This document shows, piece by piece, positions 28,253 through 37,101 of a DNA stretch of 64,000 nt (position 1 is the first letter of the stretch; every line of letters starts with the position of its first letter). Where the stretch lies: the NCBI RefSeq assembly GCF_022606355.1, contig NZ_JAHHZQ010000005.1:434001-498000 (forward strand), given 5' to 3'. A program made the position numbers and the translations under genes. The notes under the pieces are model-generated. The model did no database searches. It was given only the letters and a program-made list of their open reading frames with translations, and was not told the origin of the DNA. Origin of the DNA: Leifsonia shinshuensis. Lineage in GTDB: Bacteria > Actinomycetota > Actinomycetes > Actinomycetales > Microbacteriaceae.

Positions 28253-29326
28253 TCAGCGGGCTTTGAAGAGGGCGAACAGGTCGCTCTCGCGAACCGCGGA
28301 GGCTGCGGCGCCGACGCCGACGACGAACATCGCCACGGCGGTCGCGGCGGCCAGCCCCGGCACCACGAGCCGGGCGTTCGAGGCGCCTTCCAGGCCCAGG
28401 ACGGCGAGGCCATAGCTCAGTGCCGCGATCGCCAGCGCAGGGAGGCCGACGAGAGCGGCCTCGACGAGCAGCGTCCCGGTGACGAAGATGCGGCTCGCGC
28501 CGGAGTGCAACGAACTGGCCAGCTCGAGCCGGCGCACGCGCGCGTACACGACGCCGAGGAGCAGGGCACCGACGGCTGCGGCGGCCGGCGCGAATCGACT
28601 CGTCCGCTCGACGAAAGCAGACGCGCCGGAGAACTCCTGACCGACGACGGGATTCAGCGGGTCGATCGACGTCTCCTTCGACGGTGCGTCCGGTGAGAGT
28701 GCGGTCAGCAGGAGCGGATCGCGGTCCCTGGCGGCGGGCCAGGTGTCCGCCCAGCACTCGCCCGCGGTCCCCGTCGCCGGAACGACCGAGACCAGCGCGG
28801 ACGACAGCCGTGACGCCGCGCCGTCTCGCGGCCCGGGTTCGAACGTCCCGAGCACGGTGACCGGACCTTCCCGCGTCATCAATCGGGTACCGTGATCCGC
28901 GCCGAGCTCCTTCGCGAACAGCGTCGTGATGTACACGCCGCCTCGGCCGGTGTCCGCGATGCCCAGCCGCGCTGCCAGTCCCGGCGAGACCTCGAAGACC
29001 GGGATCGCGCTGGAGCCGGGTTCGAGCAGGGCGATCGGCTCCCGTTGCGTGAGCGATCCGGAACCTGCGAAGCCTGCCGTGGTCGGAAGGGCCTCGCAAC
29101 GGGCCCGATCGACGGCATCGGGCGAGGAGAGTACCCGCGTCGCACCGCCCGCCGCCCGGAATACCTCGGCCTGGCGTTCCAGCCCGGTGATCGTGAGGGT
29201 GTCGAGGAGAGCTGTCGCCGCGATGATCGCCGAGAGCACCGCACCGTGGACCACCGATCGCAGCGGGCTGGTCGAGACATTGCGTCGGCTCTCGCCGGCG
29301 AGGGAGCGCAACCGGACGATCCTCAC
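28253..29326 (-). CDS. MacB/FtsX-like ABC transporter permease
   Basis: 357 residues with four helices: one near the N-terminus (VVHGAVLSAIIAATALL), a ~200-residue extracytoplasmic domain, then three helices (APAAAAVGALLLGVVYA; VEAALVGLPALAIAALSYGLAVL; LVVPGLAAATAVAMFVVGVGAAAS). This is the MacB/FtsX topology of mechanotransmission ABC systems rather than of drug channels. Start GTG 29326 overlaps the ATPase stop by GTGA, the last of four overlapped genes (lipoprotein, adaptor, ATPase, permease). Confidence 0.85.
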   Translation of the reverse strand: MRIVRLRSLAGESRRNVSTSPLRSVVHGAVLSAIIAATALLDTLTITGLERQAEVFRAAGGATRVLSSPDAVDRARCEALPTTAGFAGSGSLTQREPIALLEPGSSAIPVFEVSPGLAARLGIADTGRGGVYITTLFAKELGADHGTRLMTREGPVTVLGTFEPGPRDGAASRLSSALVSVVPATGTAGECWADTWPAARDRDPLLLTALSPDAPSKETSIDPLNPVVGQEFSGASAFVERTSRFAPAAAAVGALLLGVVYARVRRLELASSLHSGASRIFVTGTLLVEAALVGLPALAIAALSYGLAVLGLEGASNARLVVPGLAAATAVAMFVVGVGAAASAVRESDLFALFKAR

Positions 29327-29967
29327 GTCCCGGCCTCTTCCGGCGCGGCCGTCGCCCGCTCCAGTGTCAGCCGGTGTGTGCATGCGGCGACCGTGTCCTG
29401 GTCGTGGGTCGCCACCACGATGATCGCGCCGATGCCGGCGAGCGACCGGAGCACCCCGTTCACCGTCGCGGCGTTGGTGCGGTCGAGCTGTGCGGTCGGT
29501 TCGTCGACAAGCAGGAGGTCGGGCTCGGCGGCGATCGCTCGGCACAGCATGAGCCGCTGGGCCTCCCCGCCCGAGAGCTGGGCGAAGGTGTGCTCGGCGC
29601 GGCCGAGCAACCCGAGCTCGCCGAGGATGCGCAAAGCGCGGCGGGAGGCCGAGGTGCGGTCGTCCCCGCGGGCGATGAGCGGGTAGACGACGTGATCGAG
29701 GGCGGTGCGGTGGGCCTGGCCGTGCGGGTTCTGGAAGACCCACCCGACACGGCCGATCCCGGTGCGCTCGATGCCGCCGGCGGTCGGGGCCTCCCAGCCG
29801 GCGAGGAGCGACAGCAGCGTGGACTTGCCGGAACCCGAGGGCCCGGTCACGGCCCAGACCTGGCCCGGCGACATCGTCGCGGTGAGGCCGTGGAAGATCG
29901 AGGCGCCTGGGCTGAAGGCGAAGGCGACGCCGGTGAGCGCCAGGCGTGCGCCGACGGCCGCGCTCAT
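29323..29967 (-). CDS. ABC transporter ATP-binding protein
   Basis: 214-residue nucleotide-binding subunit. Walker A GPSGSGKST at 42-50, Q-loop VFQNPHGQ (Gln79), signature LSGGE at 131-135, Walker B LLLVDEPTAQLD at 151-162 and the switch His188 are all present, so it should be ATP-active. Start ATG 29967 overlaps the adaptor stop (ATGA) and its own stop overlaps the permease start (GTGA). Sequence and size are those of the MacB/LolD group. Confidence 0.93.
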   Translation of the reverse strand: MSAAVGARLALTGVAFAFSPGASIFHGLTATMSPGQVWAVTGPSGSGKSTLLSLLAGWEAPTAGGIERTGIGRVGWVFQNPHGQAHRTALDHVVYPLIARGDDRTSASRRALRILGELGLLGRAEHTFAQLSGGEAQRLMLCRAIAAEPDLLLVDEPTAQLDRTNAATVNGVLRSLAGIGAIIVVATHDQDTVAACTHRLTLERATAAPEEAGT

Positions 29968-30992
29968 CCGCAGGCTCTCGCGGTGACCGCGGCACCGATC
30001 CGGATGCGTTTGGGGACGTCTCCGTCGAAGACGACGAAGGAAGAGCCGAGCCGACTGGCGACGATCCGCACGGCGGCGGTCGCGCCGTTCTCGGCCTGGA
30101 CGCACCGCGCATCCGCCGCGGTGCCGACCAGCGCGCCGGGCGGCACCGCCACCACGCGGAGCGGCGTGACGAGACGCGCGGTGACCGAGAGCGGGGAGTC
30201 TTTCGGCTTGGCGGCGTTCGCCAGGTACTCCGGAGAAGCGGCGATCGTGTCGAGGACGGCACGGTCGCCGATCACCCCGCTGTCGGGCATCGTGAACTCC
30301 CGAGCGCCCAGCCGGAGGATGCGATCGCCAGGGACCACCGTGGTCGTCTCGCCGGTGACGAGGGTGAGCGAGCGGAGGGTGCCCGGGACCTGCGCGTAGG
30401 GGCTCCCGAGCTCATAGCGTTCGCCGACGATGACCTCGCACGAGGTGACCGCCACGGTGGGCCCGGGGAGCCAGGCGATGCTCGACAGCCGGAGCACGCC
30501 GTCGGCGGGTGCAACCCCCGCACGCCGCTGCAGTTCTTTCACGGCATCGCGCACCGCGGTGCTGTAGCTCCCCTCGGCGTCCACCGCGAACCCGAGACCG
30601 CGCAACGCTCCCCGCAGCGCTGTCACGTCGGTGCCCTCGTCGTCGAGCGCGAGATCGCGGAAGAGCGGCGTACTGCTCGACAGCGCCACGACCGGCGCCG
30701 CGTCGAGGTGCGCGATCACATCACCGCTCGCGAAGCCGGCGCCGGGCGCGCAACGGGACGCCGTCACCATCCCGCTCGTGTTCAGCGCGATGGCCGCGGT
30801 GCGGTCGACGTCCGCGGTGAGTCCCATCGAGCGTTCATCCCGGAACTCGGTCTCCTGCAGGCCGAGCGTGCGTGGGGCCTGCGGAACCTGGAGGCTGTCC
30901 GGAGCCGAGGGTGCGAACGTCGAGACGACGAGGACGCCGGCCGCCAGCCCGGCGAGAGCGGTGGCGACGGGGAGCAGGAGGCGGCGGATCAC
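29964..30992 (-). CDS. Membrane-anchored adaptor with peptidoglycan-binding domain
   Basis: 342 residues. One N-terminal membrane anchor (VATALAGLAAGVLVVSTFAP) leads to an extracytoplasmic body. At about 140-175 (DVTALRGALRGLGFAVDAEGSYSTAVRDAVKELQRRAG) it contains a PG_binding_1-type three-helix domain. It is flanked by beta-rich regions with the pattern of HlyD/MacA-type adaptor lips (SGMVTASRCAPGAGFASGDVIAHLD; VTGETTTVVPGDRILRL). It would sit on the outer face of the membrane, hold the permease to the cell wall and pass signal or cargo. Start GTG 30992 overlaps the lipoprotein stop by GTGA. Confidence 0.8.
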   Translation of the reverse strand: MIRRLLLPVATALAGLAAGVLVVSTFAPSAPDSLQVPQAPRTLGLQETEFRDERSMGLTADVDRTAAIALNTSGMVTASRCAPGAGFASGDVIAHLDAAPVVALSSSTPLFRDLALDDEGTDVTALRGALRGLGFAVDAEGSYSTAVRDAVKELQRRAGVAPADGVLRLSSIAWLPGPTVAVTSCEVIVGERYELGSPYAQVPGTLRSLTLVTGETTTVVPGDRILRLGAREFTMPDSGVIGDRAVLDTIAASPEYLANAAKPKDSPLSVTARLVTPLRVVAVPPGALVGTAADARCVQAENGATAAVRIVASRLGSSFVVFDGDVPKRIRIGAAVTARACG

Positions 30993-31624
30993 TCGGCGAA
31001 CCCGAGCACGATGTGCGCGGTGAACAGGCACATCTGCACCAGCTCGTCTCTCACGTCGAACGGGAGGCTGTCGTAGTCGTCGTTTCCCGGCCCGAATGCC
31101 GACTCGAAGTCGTCGCGGCTGAACGACGACGGTGCGAGCCCCTCTCGGATGAGGCATTCCCTGCCGGCCGCGGACGTGTCGCGCAGGAGCCCGGGATTGC
31201 CCTGCTGGACGACGTAGAGCTCGTCGATCACGAAGATCGTGGAGATAGCGCACCGGTAGTCGACGTCGATGAGCTGCTCGACGGTGAACTGTTCGTCCGG
31301 CCCGGGCGGAGTCGAATGGATGACTCCGTTCGGGAACCGGCGCTCTTCGGTCTCGATACCGTGCTGGGCCATGCACTCGCGATAGCGGCCGTGCGCCGCC
31401 TCGTAGTCGCTCTGCGAGATCGTTCCCCGATCCAGCGCGCGCTCGAGCACCTCTGTCTCGAACTCGGTCAGGGTGCCGCCCAGCTTCTCCTCGATCAGCG
31501 CCGTATACGAGTCGGCCAGCTTGCCGACGACTGCGGTCTGAGCCTGCGTCGAGCACCCGCTGATCGCCGCTACGAGCGTGGCGGCGGCGAAGACGAAGGC
31601 GGTGCGTTTCATGGGACGTGTCAC
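30989..31624 (-). CDS. Lipoprotein, first gene of the adaptor-ABC operon
   Basis: 211 residues. Lipobox ISGC follows a short hydrophobic signal (FVFAAATLVAAISGCST), giving an acylated outer-face protein. GTG 31624 is chosen because GGAAG lies 6 nt upstream; ATG 31612 would lose only four residues. The mature part has further cysteines in pairs (YRECMAQHG, YRCAI, GRECLIREG, QMCLF), hinting at disulfides. It shows no known domain. Possible roles are binding partner of the adaptor or an immunity-type lipoprotein; both are inference from position. Confidence 0.78.
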   Translation of the reverse strand: MTRPMKRTAFVFAAATLVAAISGCSTQAQTAVVGKLADSYTALIEEKLGGTLTEFETEVLERALDRGTISQSDYEAAHGRYRECMAQHGIETEERRFPNGVIHSTPPGPDEQFTVEQLIDVDYRCAISTIFVIDELYVVQQGNPGLLRDTSAAGRECLIREGLAPSSFSRDDFESAFGPGNDDYDSLPFDVRDELVQMCLFTAHIVLGFAE

Positions 31625-31656
31625 GTGTGCTTCCAGGTTGGGGCGTCGGCCGGGTG

Positions 31657-31691
31657 GACGGAGCCAGGCTCGGACGAGTCCCGGCTCCGTC
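31657..31691 (-). terminator. Hairpin between the secreted polypeptide gene and the ABC operon
   Basis: Inverted repeat GACGGAGCC / GGCTCCGTC (9-bp arms, 17-nt loop) just 3' of the small secreted polypeptide gene on the minus strand. It could end most transcripts there and give high expression of the first gene relative to the ABC genes. Confidence 0.6.
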
Positions 31692-31700
31692 TCCGGGTCG

Positions 31701-32030
31701 TCAGCTCGACGCGATCAACTTGCCGTCACGGAAGAGCTGAGCCTTGTGGGTCGTATTGAATCCGTTGACTTTGGCGAGCGTCGAGCTCGACGAGCGGACG
31801 CCCCACTTGTAGTCCCCGCCGAGCACGGCGTAGGCCTGCATCATCCCGTCGCGGGCGGTGTTCGATGTCGCACCTGCGTACGCCTCGACCCACGACGACG
31901 AGACGTAGTGCCAGATCGCCGCCTGCGCCGGCACGGCGGTGCCGACCATGAGGCCGACCGATGCGGCCGCTGCCACGACTCCGGCGGCGACGCGGGAACG
32001 GATCTTGCTGACTCTGGTGTGTTTCTTCAT
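31701..32030 (-). CDS. Small secreted polypeptide, candidate bacteriocin-like
   Basis: 109 residues. MKKHTRVSKIRSR starts a clear Sec signal with cleavage after VPAQA at ~37, leaving a 72-residue mature chain without cysteine. It is rich in Ser, Ala, Tyr and Trp (AIWHYVSSSWVEAYAG; GDYKWGVRSSSSTLAKVNG). It begins the minus-strand block that continues with the lipoprotein, adaptor, ATPase and permease. Lactococcin-972-type bacteriocins have similar size and genomic company, but the characteristic WxYG...YSNY pattern is absent, so it is not assigned to that family. The promoter lies in the AT-rich 137-nt gap upstream (32031-32167). Confidence 0.72.
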   Translation of the reverse strand: MKKHTRVSKIRSRVAAGVVAAAASVGLMVGTAVPAQAAIWHYVSSSWVEAYAGATSNTARDGMMQAYAVLGGDYKWGVRSSSSTLAKVNGFNTTHKAQLFRDGKLIASS

Positions 32031-32167
32031 GGCCACAGCAAACCAGAACATCAGGCATAAATGCAAGAGGTTCAAATGCTAGATGTTTGTGGAGTCCCTG
32101 ACGGTCGCCCGGCTGTCGAAGTGTCTACCGGCTGGACACCCCCGCGACCGGTAGGCTCCATCCGGTC

Positions 32168-33469
32168 ATGAATCGCACAACCGTCGCCCTGCTCGCCGCG
32201 CTGGAGGCGGCCATCGTCGCGGCGGTCGGCATCGGCATCTGCGTCGTCCCGCTCACCGTGCTCTGGGCGGCGCAATATCATCTGACCGGGGATTTCGCGG
32301 TCGTCTGGAAGGCTGCGGCCGACATCTGGCTGGTGGGGCACGGCGTCAACCTGACGGTGACCCTGGATCCGCAGACCGTCGGATCCCTCGGACTCCCCGG
32401 CGCTGCTGCGCCGTTCCAAGTGACCATCGCGCTTCTGGGCTTCGCCGCCCTCACCGCCGGCCTCGGGGTCCGCACCGGCCTGCGTGCTGCGGAGACGCCC
32501 TACCGCAGCACGGGTGCGATCTCCGCGCTCGCCGTGTTCGTCGCCGTCTCCGCGCTGGTGACCCTGACCGCGGGGAGCGCGGTCGTGACGCCGTCGATGT
32601 GGCAGGGGATCGTGTTGCCTCCGTTCGTCTACGCGCTGGGCATCGGGATCGGATTCGCCTTCGCGGCGCTCCGCAGGGGAGGAGGCCGCACCACCTCCTC
32701 GACAGATCGGGCTTCGGACCGGCACGTCGACCGACCAGGTGATCAGGTGAACGGCGCGCCGCCCGACGGACCGGACGGGGCGGCACCCGTCGCCGTCGCC
32801 GTCCGTGCCCGACTGAACACGATCCCGGCGCCGATCCGCGCGGGCCTGCTGGGCGCGGTCAGAGCCGGCAGCGCGGCGACCGCGATCGTCATCGGGATCT
32901 CCGCGCTCATCCTCGCGCTGCTGATCTTCGGCAACTACGCGGCGATCATCAGCCTCTACGAACAGCTGCAGACCGGCGTCGCGGGCGGCGTCGCCCTCAC
33001 GGTCGCGCAGCTGGCCTTCGTGCCCAACCTCGTGATCTGGCTCATGTCCTGGCTGGTCGGCCCCGGCTTCGCGATCGGCACCGGGTCAGCCGTGAGCCCG
33101 ATCGGCACCGCGCTCGGGCCGCTGCCCGGCGTGCCGCTCTTCGGTGTCATCCCCGCCCATGGTTACAGCTTCGGCCTCGTCGGCGTGCTCGTGCCCCTGC
33201 TCGCGGGTTTCCTCGCCGCCGCGCTGCTGCGCGCGACCAGGAGGGCCCAGGTCGACGGCGCGCTCGCACTGTTCCTCACGGCGCTCGGGATCGGCGCGGT
33301 CGCGGGCATCCAGCTCGGCCTACTGGCCTGGTGGTCGTCGGGGGCGCTCGGCCCCGGCCGCCTGCACGACGTCGGGCCGAACCCGTGGCTGGTCGGCGCG
33401 ATCGCCGCCGCGGAGGTCGCCGTCGCGGCGGTCATCGGACTGCTGGCCGGAGGCCGGGCGCGACGATGA
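32168..33469 (+). CDS. DUF6350 polytopic membrane protein (PerM-like)
   Basis: 433 residues with about ten hydrophobic helices and two charged loops, matching the DUF6350/PerM membrane protein that actinobacteria carry between sucCD and purN. In mycobacteria PerM is linked to cell-division stability and persistence; the biochemical role is unknown. ATG 32168 follows a TAGGCT box by 10 nt. Ends with an ATGA overlap into the exporter gene. Confidence 0.85.
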   Translation: MNRTTVALLAALEAAIVAAVGIGICVVPLTVLWAAQYHLTGDFAVVWKAAADIWLVGHGVNLTVTLDPQTVGSLGLPGAAAPFQVTIALLGFAALTAGLGVRTGLRAAETPYRSTGAISALAVFVAVSALVTLTAGSAVVTPSMWQGIVLPPFVYALGIGIGFAFAALRRGGGRTTSSTDRASDRHVDRPGDQVNGAPPDGPDGAAPVAVAVRARLNTIPAPIRAGLLGAVRAGSAATAIVIGISALILALLIFGNYAAIISLYEQLQTGVAGGVALTVAQLAFVPNLVIWLMSWLVGPGFAIGTGSAVSPIGTALGPLPGVPLFGVIPAHGYSFGLVGVLVPLLAGFLAAALLRATRRAQVDGALALFLTALGIGAVAGIQLGLLAWWSSGALGPGRLHDVGPNPWLVGAIAAAEVAVAAVIGLLAGGRARR

Positions 33470-34788
33470 GAGCGCCCGGGCTCCGGTTCCACCTGCCGCG
33501 GTTCACTCTCCGACGCAGGTCGACAGAGGCCGAGCAGCTCGTCGAGAGCCCGTCCGCACAGCTGCAGGAGTTCCTGGTGCGGCTCGGCAGCGCGCTCCTG
33601 GCGATCGGTACCGCTTCGCGCGACATCCAGGGCACGCTCAAGCGGGTCGCGACCGCCCTCGGGTCGCCGCGCGCGACGCTGATCGTGTTCCCCACCCTGA
33701 TCTTCGTCGGCCTGCCCGGAGAGGCGCAGACCCGCTTCGACGTCGCGGAGGCCGCAGGGGGCGAGGTGCGCTTCGACCGGGCGGCGCACGTCTACGCCGT
33801 GGTCGACCGCGCGCTCGCGGGGGAGATCACCGCAGCCCAGGGGATCGACGCGCTCGATGCGATCGCGTCGGCCCGGCCGCGGTTCAACCGTCTGGTGCGG
33901 ATCGTCGGCCACGGCTTCGCGTCGGCCGGCGTCGCCCTGGTGCTCCTCGGCGCGGAGACCACCAGCATGCTCTACGCCTTCACGCTCGGGATGCTGGTCG
34001 GTGCCGCCAAGCTGTTCGTCCGCCCCGGCACGTACGCCGCGATCCTCCTGCCCGTCGCCACCGCGTTCGTGCTCTCGCTGATCGTGTTCCTGCTGGGCCG
34101 GACCGTCCTCTTCGACGAGCCGTTGCAGGTGCTCGTCCCGCCGCTGGTCACGCTGCTTCCCGGCGCGGTGCTGACCACGGGGATCCAGGAGCTCGCGACC
34201 GGCGACATGGTCGCGGGTTCCAGCCGGCTGGTGTCCGGCATCGCCCAGCTGGGCTTCCTCGCGATCGGTATCCTCGCCGCCCTGCAGATCACGGGCGTCC
34301 CCGCCTCCATGGCGCTGCTGTCGACCCAGCCGCCGCTCGGTGCGATCCAGCCGTGGCTGGGGGTCCTGCTGTTCTCGGCGGGGATCTTCCTCTACTACTG
34401 CGGGCCGAAGCGGTCGCTCTACTTCCTCACGCTCGTGCTCCTGGTCGCTTACGGCGGGCAGCTCGTCGGTGCCTTCGTCATGGGCAACGTCTTCAGCGGG
34501 TTCTTCGGGGCGTTCGCGCTCACCGTGCTCGCCTACCTCGTGCAGTCGGTGCGTGGGGCACCGCCTGCGGTCGTCTGCTTCCTCCCGGCCTTCTGGCTGC
34601 TCGTGCCGGGAGCCACCGGGCTCATCCGCTTGACGCAGACGGCGACGGGCGTCGACTTCGACGCCGGCAGCATCCCGAACGTGCTCGGTTCGATCGTCTC
34701 GATCGCGCTCGGCGTCTTGGTGGGAACGGCGCTCTACCGCCAGCTGTACACGATCGCCCCGTCGCGGTGGGGGTTGCGTTTGGTCTGA
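33466..34788 (+). CDS. Threonine/serine exporter family (ThrE-like) protein
   Basis: 440 residues. The N-terminal soluble part (LVRLGSALLAIGTASRDIQGTLKRVATALG...LPGEAQTRF) is followed by about ten membrane helices, the ThrE architecture (PF06738 then PF12821-type). Known members export threonine and serine across the inner membrane. Start ATG 33466 overlaps the DUF6350 stop (ATGA), so the two are coupled. Substrate not shown. Confidence 0.9.
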   Translation: MRAPGLRFHLPRFTLRRRSTEAEQLVESPSAQLQEFLVRLGSALLAIGTASRDIQGTLKRVATALGSPRATLIVFPTLIFVGLPGEAQTRFDVAEAAGGEVRFDRAAHVYAVVDRALAGEITAAQGIDALDAIASARPRFNRLVRIVGHGFASAGVALVLLGAETTSMLYAFTLGMLVGAAKLFVRPGTYAAILLPVATAFVLSLIVFLLGRTVLFDEPLQVLVPPLVTLLPGAVLTTGIQELATGDMVAGSSRLVSGIAQLGFLAIGILAALQITGVPASMALLSTQPPLGAIQPWLGVLLFSAGIFLYYCGPKRSLYFLTLVLLVAYGGQLVGAFVMGNVFSGFFGAFALTVLAYLVQSVRGAPPAVVCFLPAFWLLVPGATGLIRLTQTATGVDFDAGSIPNVLGSIVSIALGVLVGTALYRQLYTIAPSRWGLRLV

Positions 34789-34807
34789 GCGCGGCGTCGC
34801 GGATGGG

Positions 34808-34813
34808 TAGGCT
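34808..34813 (+). promoter_or_regulatory. -10 box of the leaderless purN-purH promoter
   Basis: TAGGCT ends 6 nt before GTG 34820; no Shine-Dalgarno sequence. The region between the ThrE stop and purN is only 31 nt, so the promoter is within the end of the ThrE gene and this gap. Confidence 0.65.
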
Positions 34814-34819
34814 TGACGC

Positions 34820-35413
34820 GTGCTCTCGATTGTCGTGCTGATCTCCGGCGGTGGCTCCAATCTGCGCGCTCTGCTCGAGGCGGCATCCGACGCCGAGTTC
34901 CCGGCCAGGGTCGTCGCGGTCGGCGCCGATCGGGAGGCCGACGGGCTCGACCACGCGGAGGAGTTCGGCGTCCCGTCGTTCACCGTGCCGTTCACGTCGT
35001 ACGACAGCCGCGAGGAGTGGGGCGACGCTCTGCTCGAGCAGATCCGGCTCTGGGAGCCCGACCTGGTCATCCTGTCGGGCTTCATGCGTCTGGTGCCGCC
35101 GCGCGTCGTCCAGGCGTTCTCGCCGAACCTCATCAACACGCACCCCGCCTACCTGCCGGAGTTCCCCGGCGCGCACGGCGTCCGCGACGCCCTGGCCGCC
35201 GGCGCCACCCAGACCGGCGCCAGCCTCATCGTCGTCGACGACGGTGTCGACGCCGGGCCCGTGATCAGCCAGGAGCGCGTCCCGATCGTGCCGGGCGACA
35301 CCGAAGCCAGCCTGCACGAACGCATCAAACCCGTGGAGCGGCGCCTCCTGATCGACGCCGTCCTCGACATCGCCAACGGACACATCGACCTCAAGGAGCT
35401 CTCCCGAGTATGA
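34820..35413 (+). CDS. purN: Phosphoribosylglycinamide formyltransferase
   Basis: 197 residues; transfers formyl from 10-formyl-THF to GAR, step 3 of purine synthesis. Visible features are [20 protein letters not shown] (phosphate loop), [39 protein letters not shown] with catalytic HPA, and [18 protein letters not shown] with the catalytic Asp region. Overlaps purH by ATGA. Leaderless start at GTG. Confidence 0.96.
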   Translation: MLSIVVLISGGGSNLRALLEAASDAEFPARVVAVGADREADGLDHAEEFGVPSFTVPFTSYDSREEWGDALLEQIRLWEPDLVILSGFMRLVPPRVVQAFSPNLINTHPAYLPEFPGAHGVRDALAAGATQTGASLIVVDDGVDAGPVISQERVPIVPGDTEASLHERIKPVERRLLIDAVLDIANGHIDLKELSRV

Positions 35414-36990
35414 GCGGACCCCGTCACGACGCCAGCCTCTACCGCGAACGGGACCTCGTCCCGATCCGCCGCGCGCTGATCTCGGTCAGCGACAAGACGG
35501 GCCTCCTCGAACTCGCTGCGACGCTGGCGGAGGCCAGAGTCGAGATCGTGTCGACGGGCTCCACCGCCCAGACCATCCGCGACGCCGGCCACGCGGTGAC
35601 CGACGTGGCCTCGGTGACGGGCTTCCCCGAGTCGCTCGACGGGCGGGTCAAGACGCTGCACCCGGCCATCCACTCCGGTCTGCTGGCCGATCTGCGTCTG
35701 GCCTCCCACGAGGAGCAGCTGAAAGATCTCGGCATCGAGCCGTTCGAGCTCGTCGTCGTCAACCTGTACCCGTTCGTCGAGACGGTCGCGTCGGGCGCCG
35801 TCGGCAACGACGTCGTCGAGCAGATCGACATCGGCGGCCCGGCGATGGTGCGCGCGTCGGCCAAGAACCATGCCAACGTCGCCATCGTGGTCTCGCCCGA
35901 TGACTACGCCGAGGTCGCCGCAGCGGTCTCCGCCGGCGGCACCGGTTTCGACCAGCGGCGTGCGCTCGCCGCGAAGGCGTTCGCGCACACGGCGTCCTAC
36001 GACGGTGCCGTGGCCGCGTGGTTCGCGGGCGAGGCGCCCTCGACGGACGACTTCGCGGAGCGTTTCGAGGTGCGCGCCGAACTGAAGCAGACCCTCCGCT
36101 ACGGCGAGAACTCGCACCAGGCCGCGGCGCTCTACGCCGACCCGGCCGGGCGCGGCATCGCGCAGGCCACGCAGCTCGGCGGCAAGGAGATGTCGTACAA
36201 CAACTATGTGGACGCCGACGCGGCCCTCCGCAGTGCGTACGACTTCGCCGAGCCGGCCGTCGCGATCATCAAGCACGCCAACCCGTGCGGCATCGCGGTC
36301 GCGGACGACATCGCCGACGCGCACCGCAAGGCTCACGAGTGCGACCCCGTCTCCGCGTACGGCGGCGTGATCGCAGCGAACCGCACCGTGACGCTCGCGA
36401 TGGCCGAGACCGTCAAGGGAATCTTCACCGAGGTGCTGATCGCCCCCGGCTTCGAGCCGGAGGCGCTGGAGCTGCTGCAGACCAAGAAGAACCTGCGGAT
36501 CCTGCAGCTCCCCGAGGGCTACACTCGTGCGACGACCGAGTTCCGCCAGCTCTCCGGCGGCATCCTGGTGCAGGACAGCGACCGCTTCGACGGGTTCGAC
36601 TCGTCCGGCTGGACCCTCGTCTCCGGCGAGGAGGCCGACGCCGCCACCCGGGCCGACCTCGAGTTCGCGTGGAAGGCCTGCCGCGCGGTCAAGTCCAACG
36701 CGATCCTGCTGGCCAAGGACGGCGCCTCGGTCGGCGTCGGCATGGGCCAGGTCAACCGGGTCGACTCGTGCAACCTGGCCGTCAGCCGGGCGGGCGAGCG
36801 CGCGGCCGGATCGGTCGCGGCCTCCGACGCGTTCTTCCCGTTCGCCGACGGCCCGGAGATCCTGATCGCCGCGGGCGTGTCGGCCATCGTGCAGCCGGGC
36901 GGCTCGATCCGTGACGAGGACGTCATCGCTGCCGCGAAGGCGGCGGGCGTCACCATGTACTTCACCGGAGAGCGCCACTTCTTCCACTGA
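35410..36990 (+). CDS. purH: Bifunctional AICAR transformylase/IMP cyclohydrolase
   Basis: 526 residues, full length; makes IMP in the last two steps of de novo purine synthesis, feeding the GuaB/GuaA branch also in this window. The N-terminal IMP cyclohydrolase has [20 protein letters not shown] and GRVKTLHP; the C-terminal AICAR transformylase has [25 protein letters not shown] and [20 protein letters not shown]. The end FTGERHFFH is canonical. Overlaps the purN stop by 4 nt. Confidence 0.97.
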   Translation: MSGPRHDASLYRERDLVPIRRALISVSDKTGLLELAATLAEARVEIVSTGSTAQTIRDAGHAVTDVASVTGFPESLDGRVKTLHPAIHSGLLADLRLASHEEQLKDLGIEPFELVVVNLYPFVETVASGAVGNDVVEQIDIGGPAMVRASAKNHANVAIVVSPDDYAEVAAAVSAGGTGFDQRRALAAKAFAHTASYDGAVAAWFAGEAPSTDDFAERFEVRAELKQTLRYGENSHQAAALYADPAGRGIAQATQLGGKEMSYNNYVDADAALRSAYDFAEPAVAIIKHANPCGIAVADDIADAHRKAHECDPVSAYGGVIAANRTVTLAMAETVKGIFTEVLIAPGFEPEALELLQTKKNLRILQLPEGYTRATTEFRQLSGGILVQDSDRFDGFDSSGWTLVSGEEADAATRADLEFAWKACRAVKSNAILLAKDGASVGVGMGQVNRVDSCNLAVSRAGERAAGSVAASDAFFPFADGPEILIAAGVSAIVQPGGSIRDEDVIAAAKAAGVTMYFTGERHFFH

Positions 36991-37101
36991 GCGGCGCGCG
37001 CTCATCCGGGCGCCGCGTTGCATCCCCTCGCGGGGTCGCGGAGAATGGAGGACGGTCCACAAGACCCTCAGCATTCACCGCGATCCCACGAGGAGACACC
37101 G

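Noticed and set aside
31701-32030. Assignment of the small secreted polypeptide to the lactococcin 972 family
   Set aside because: The size and context fit, but the WxYG...YSNY...H pattern of the family is absent, so only a bacteriocin-like label is kept.
33163-35139. 658-codon minus-strand frame opposite the ThrE/purN region
   Set aside because: Highly charged low-complexity product, antisense to two clear genes.
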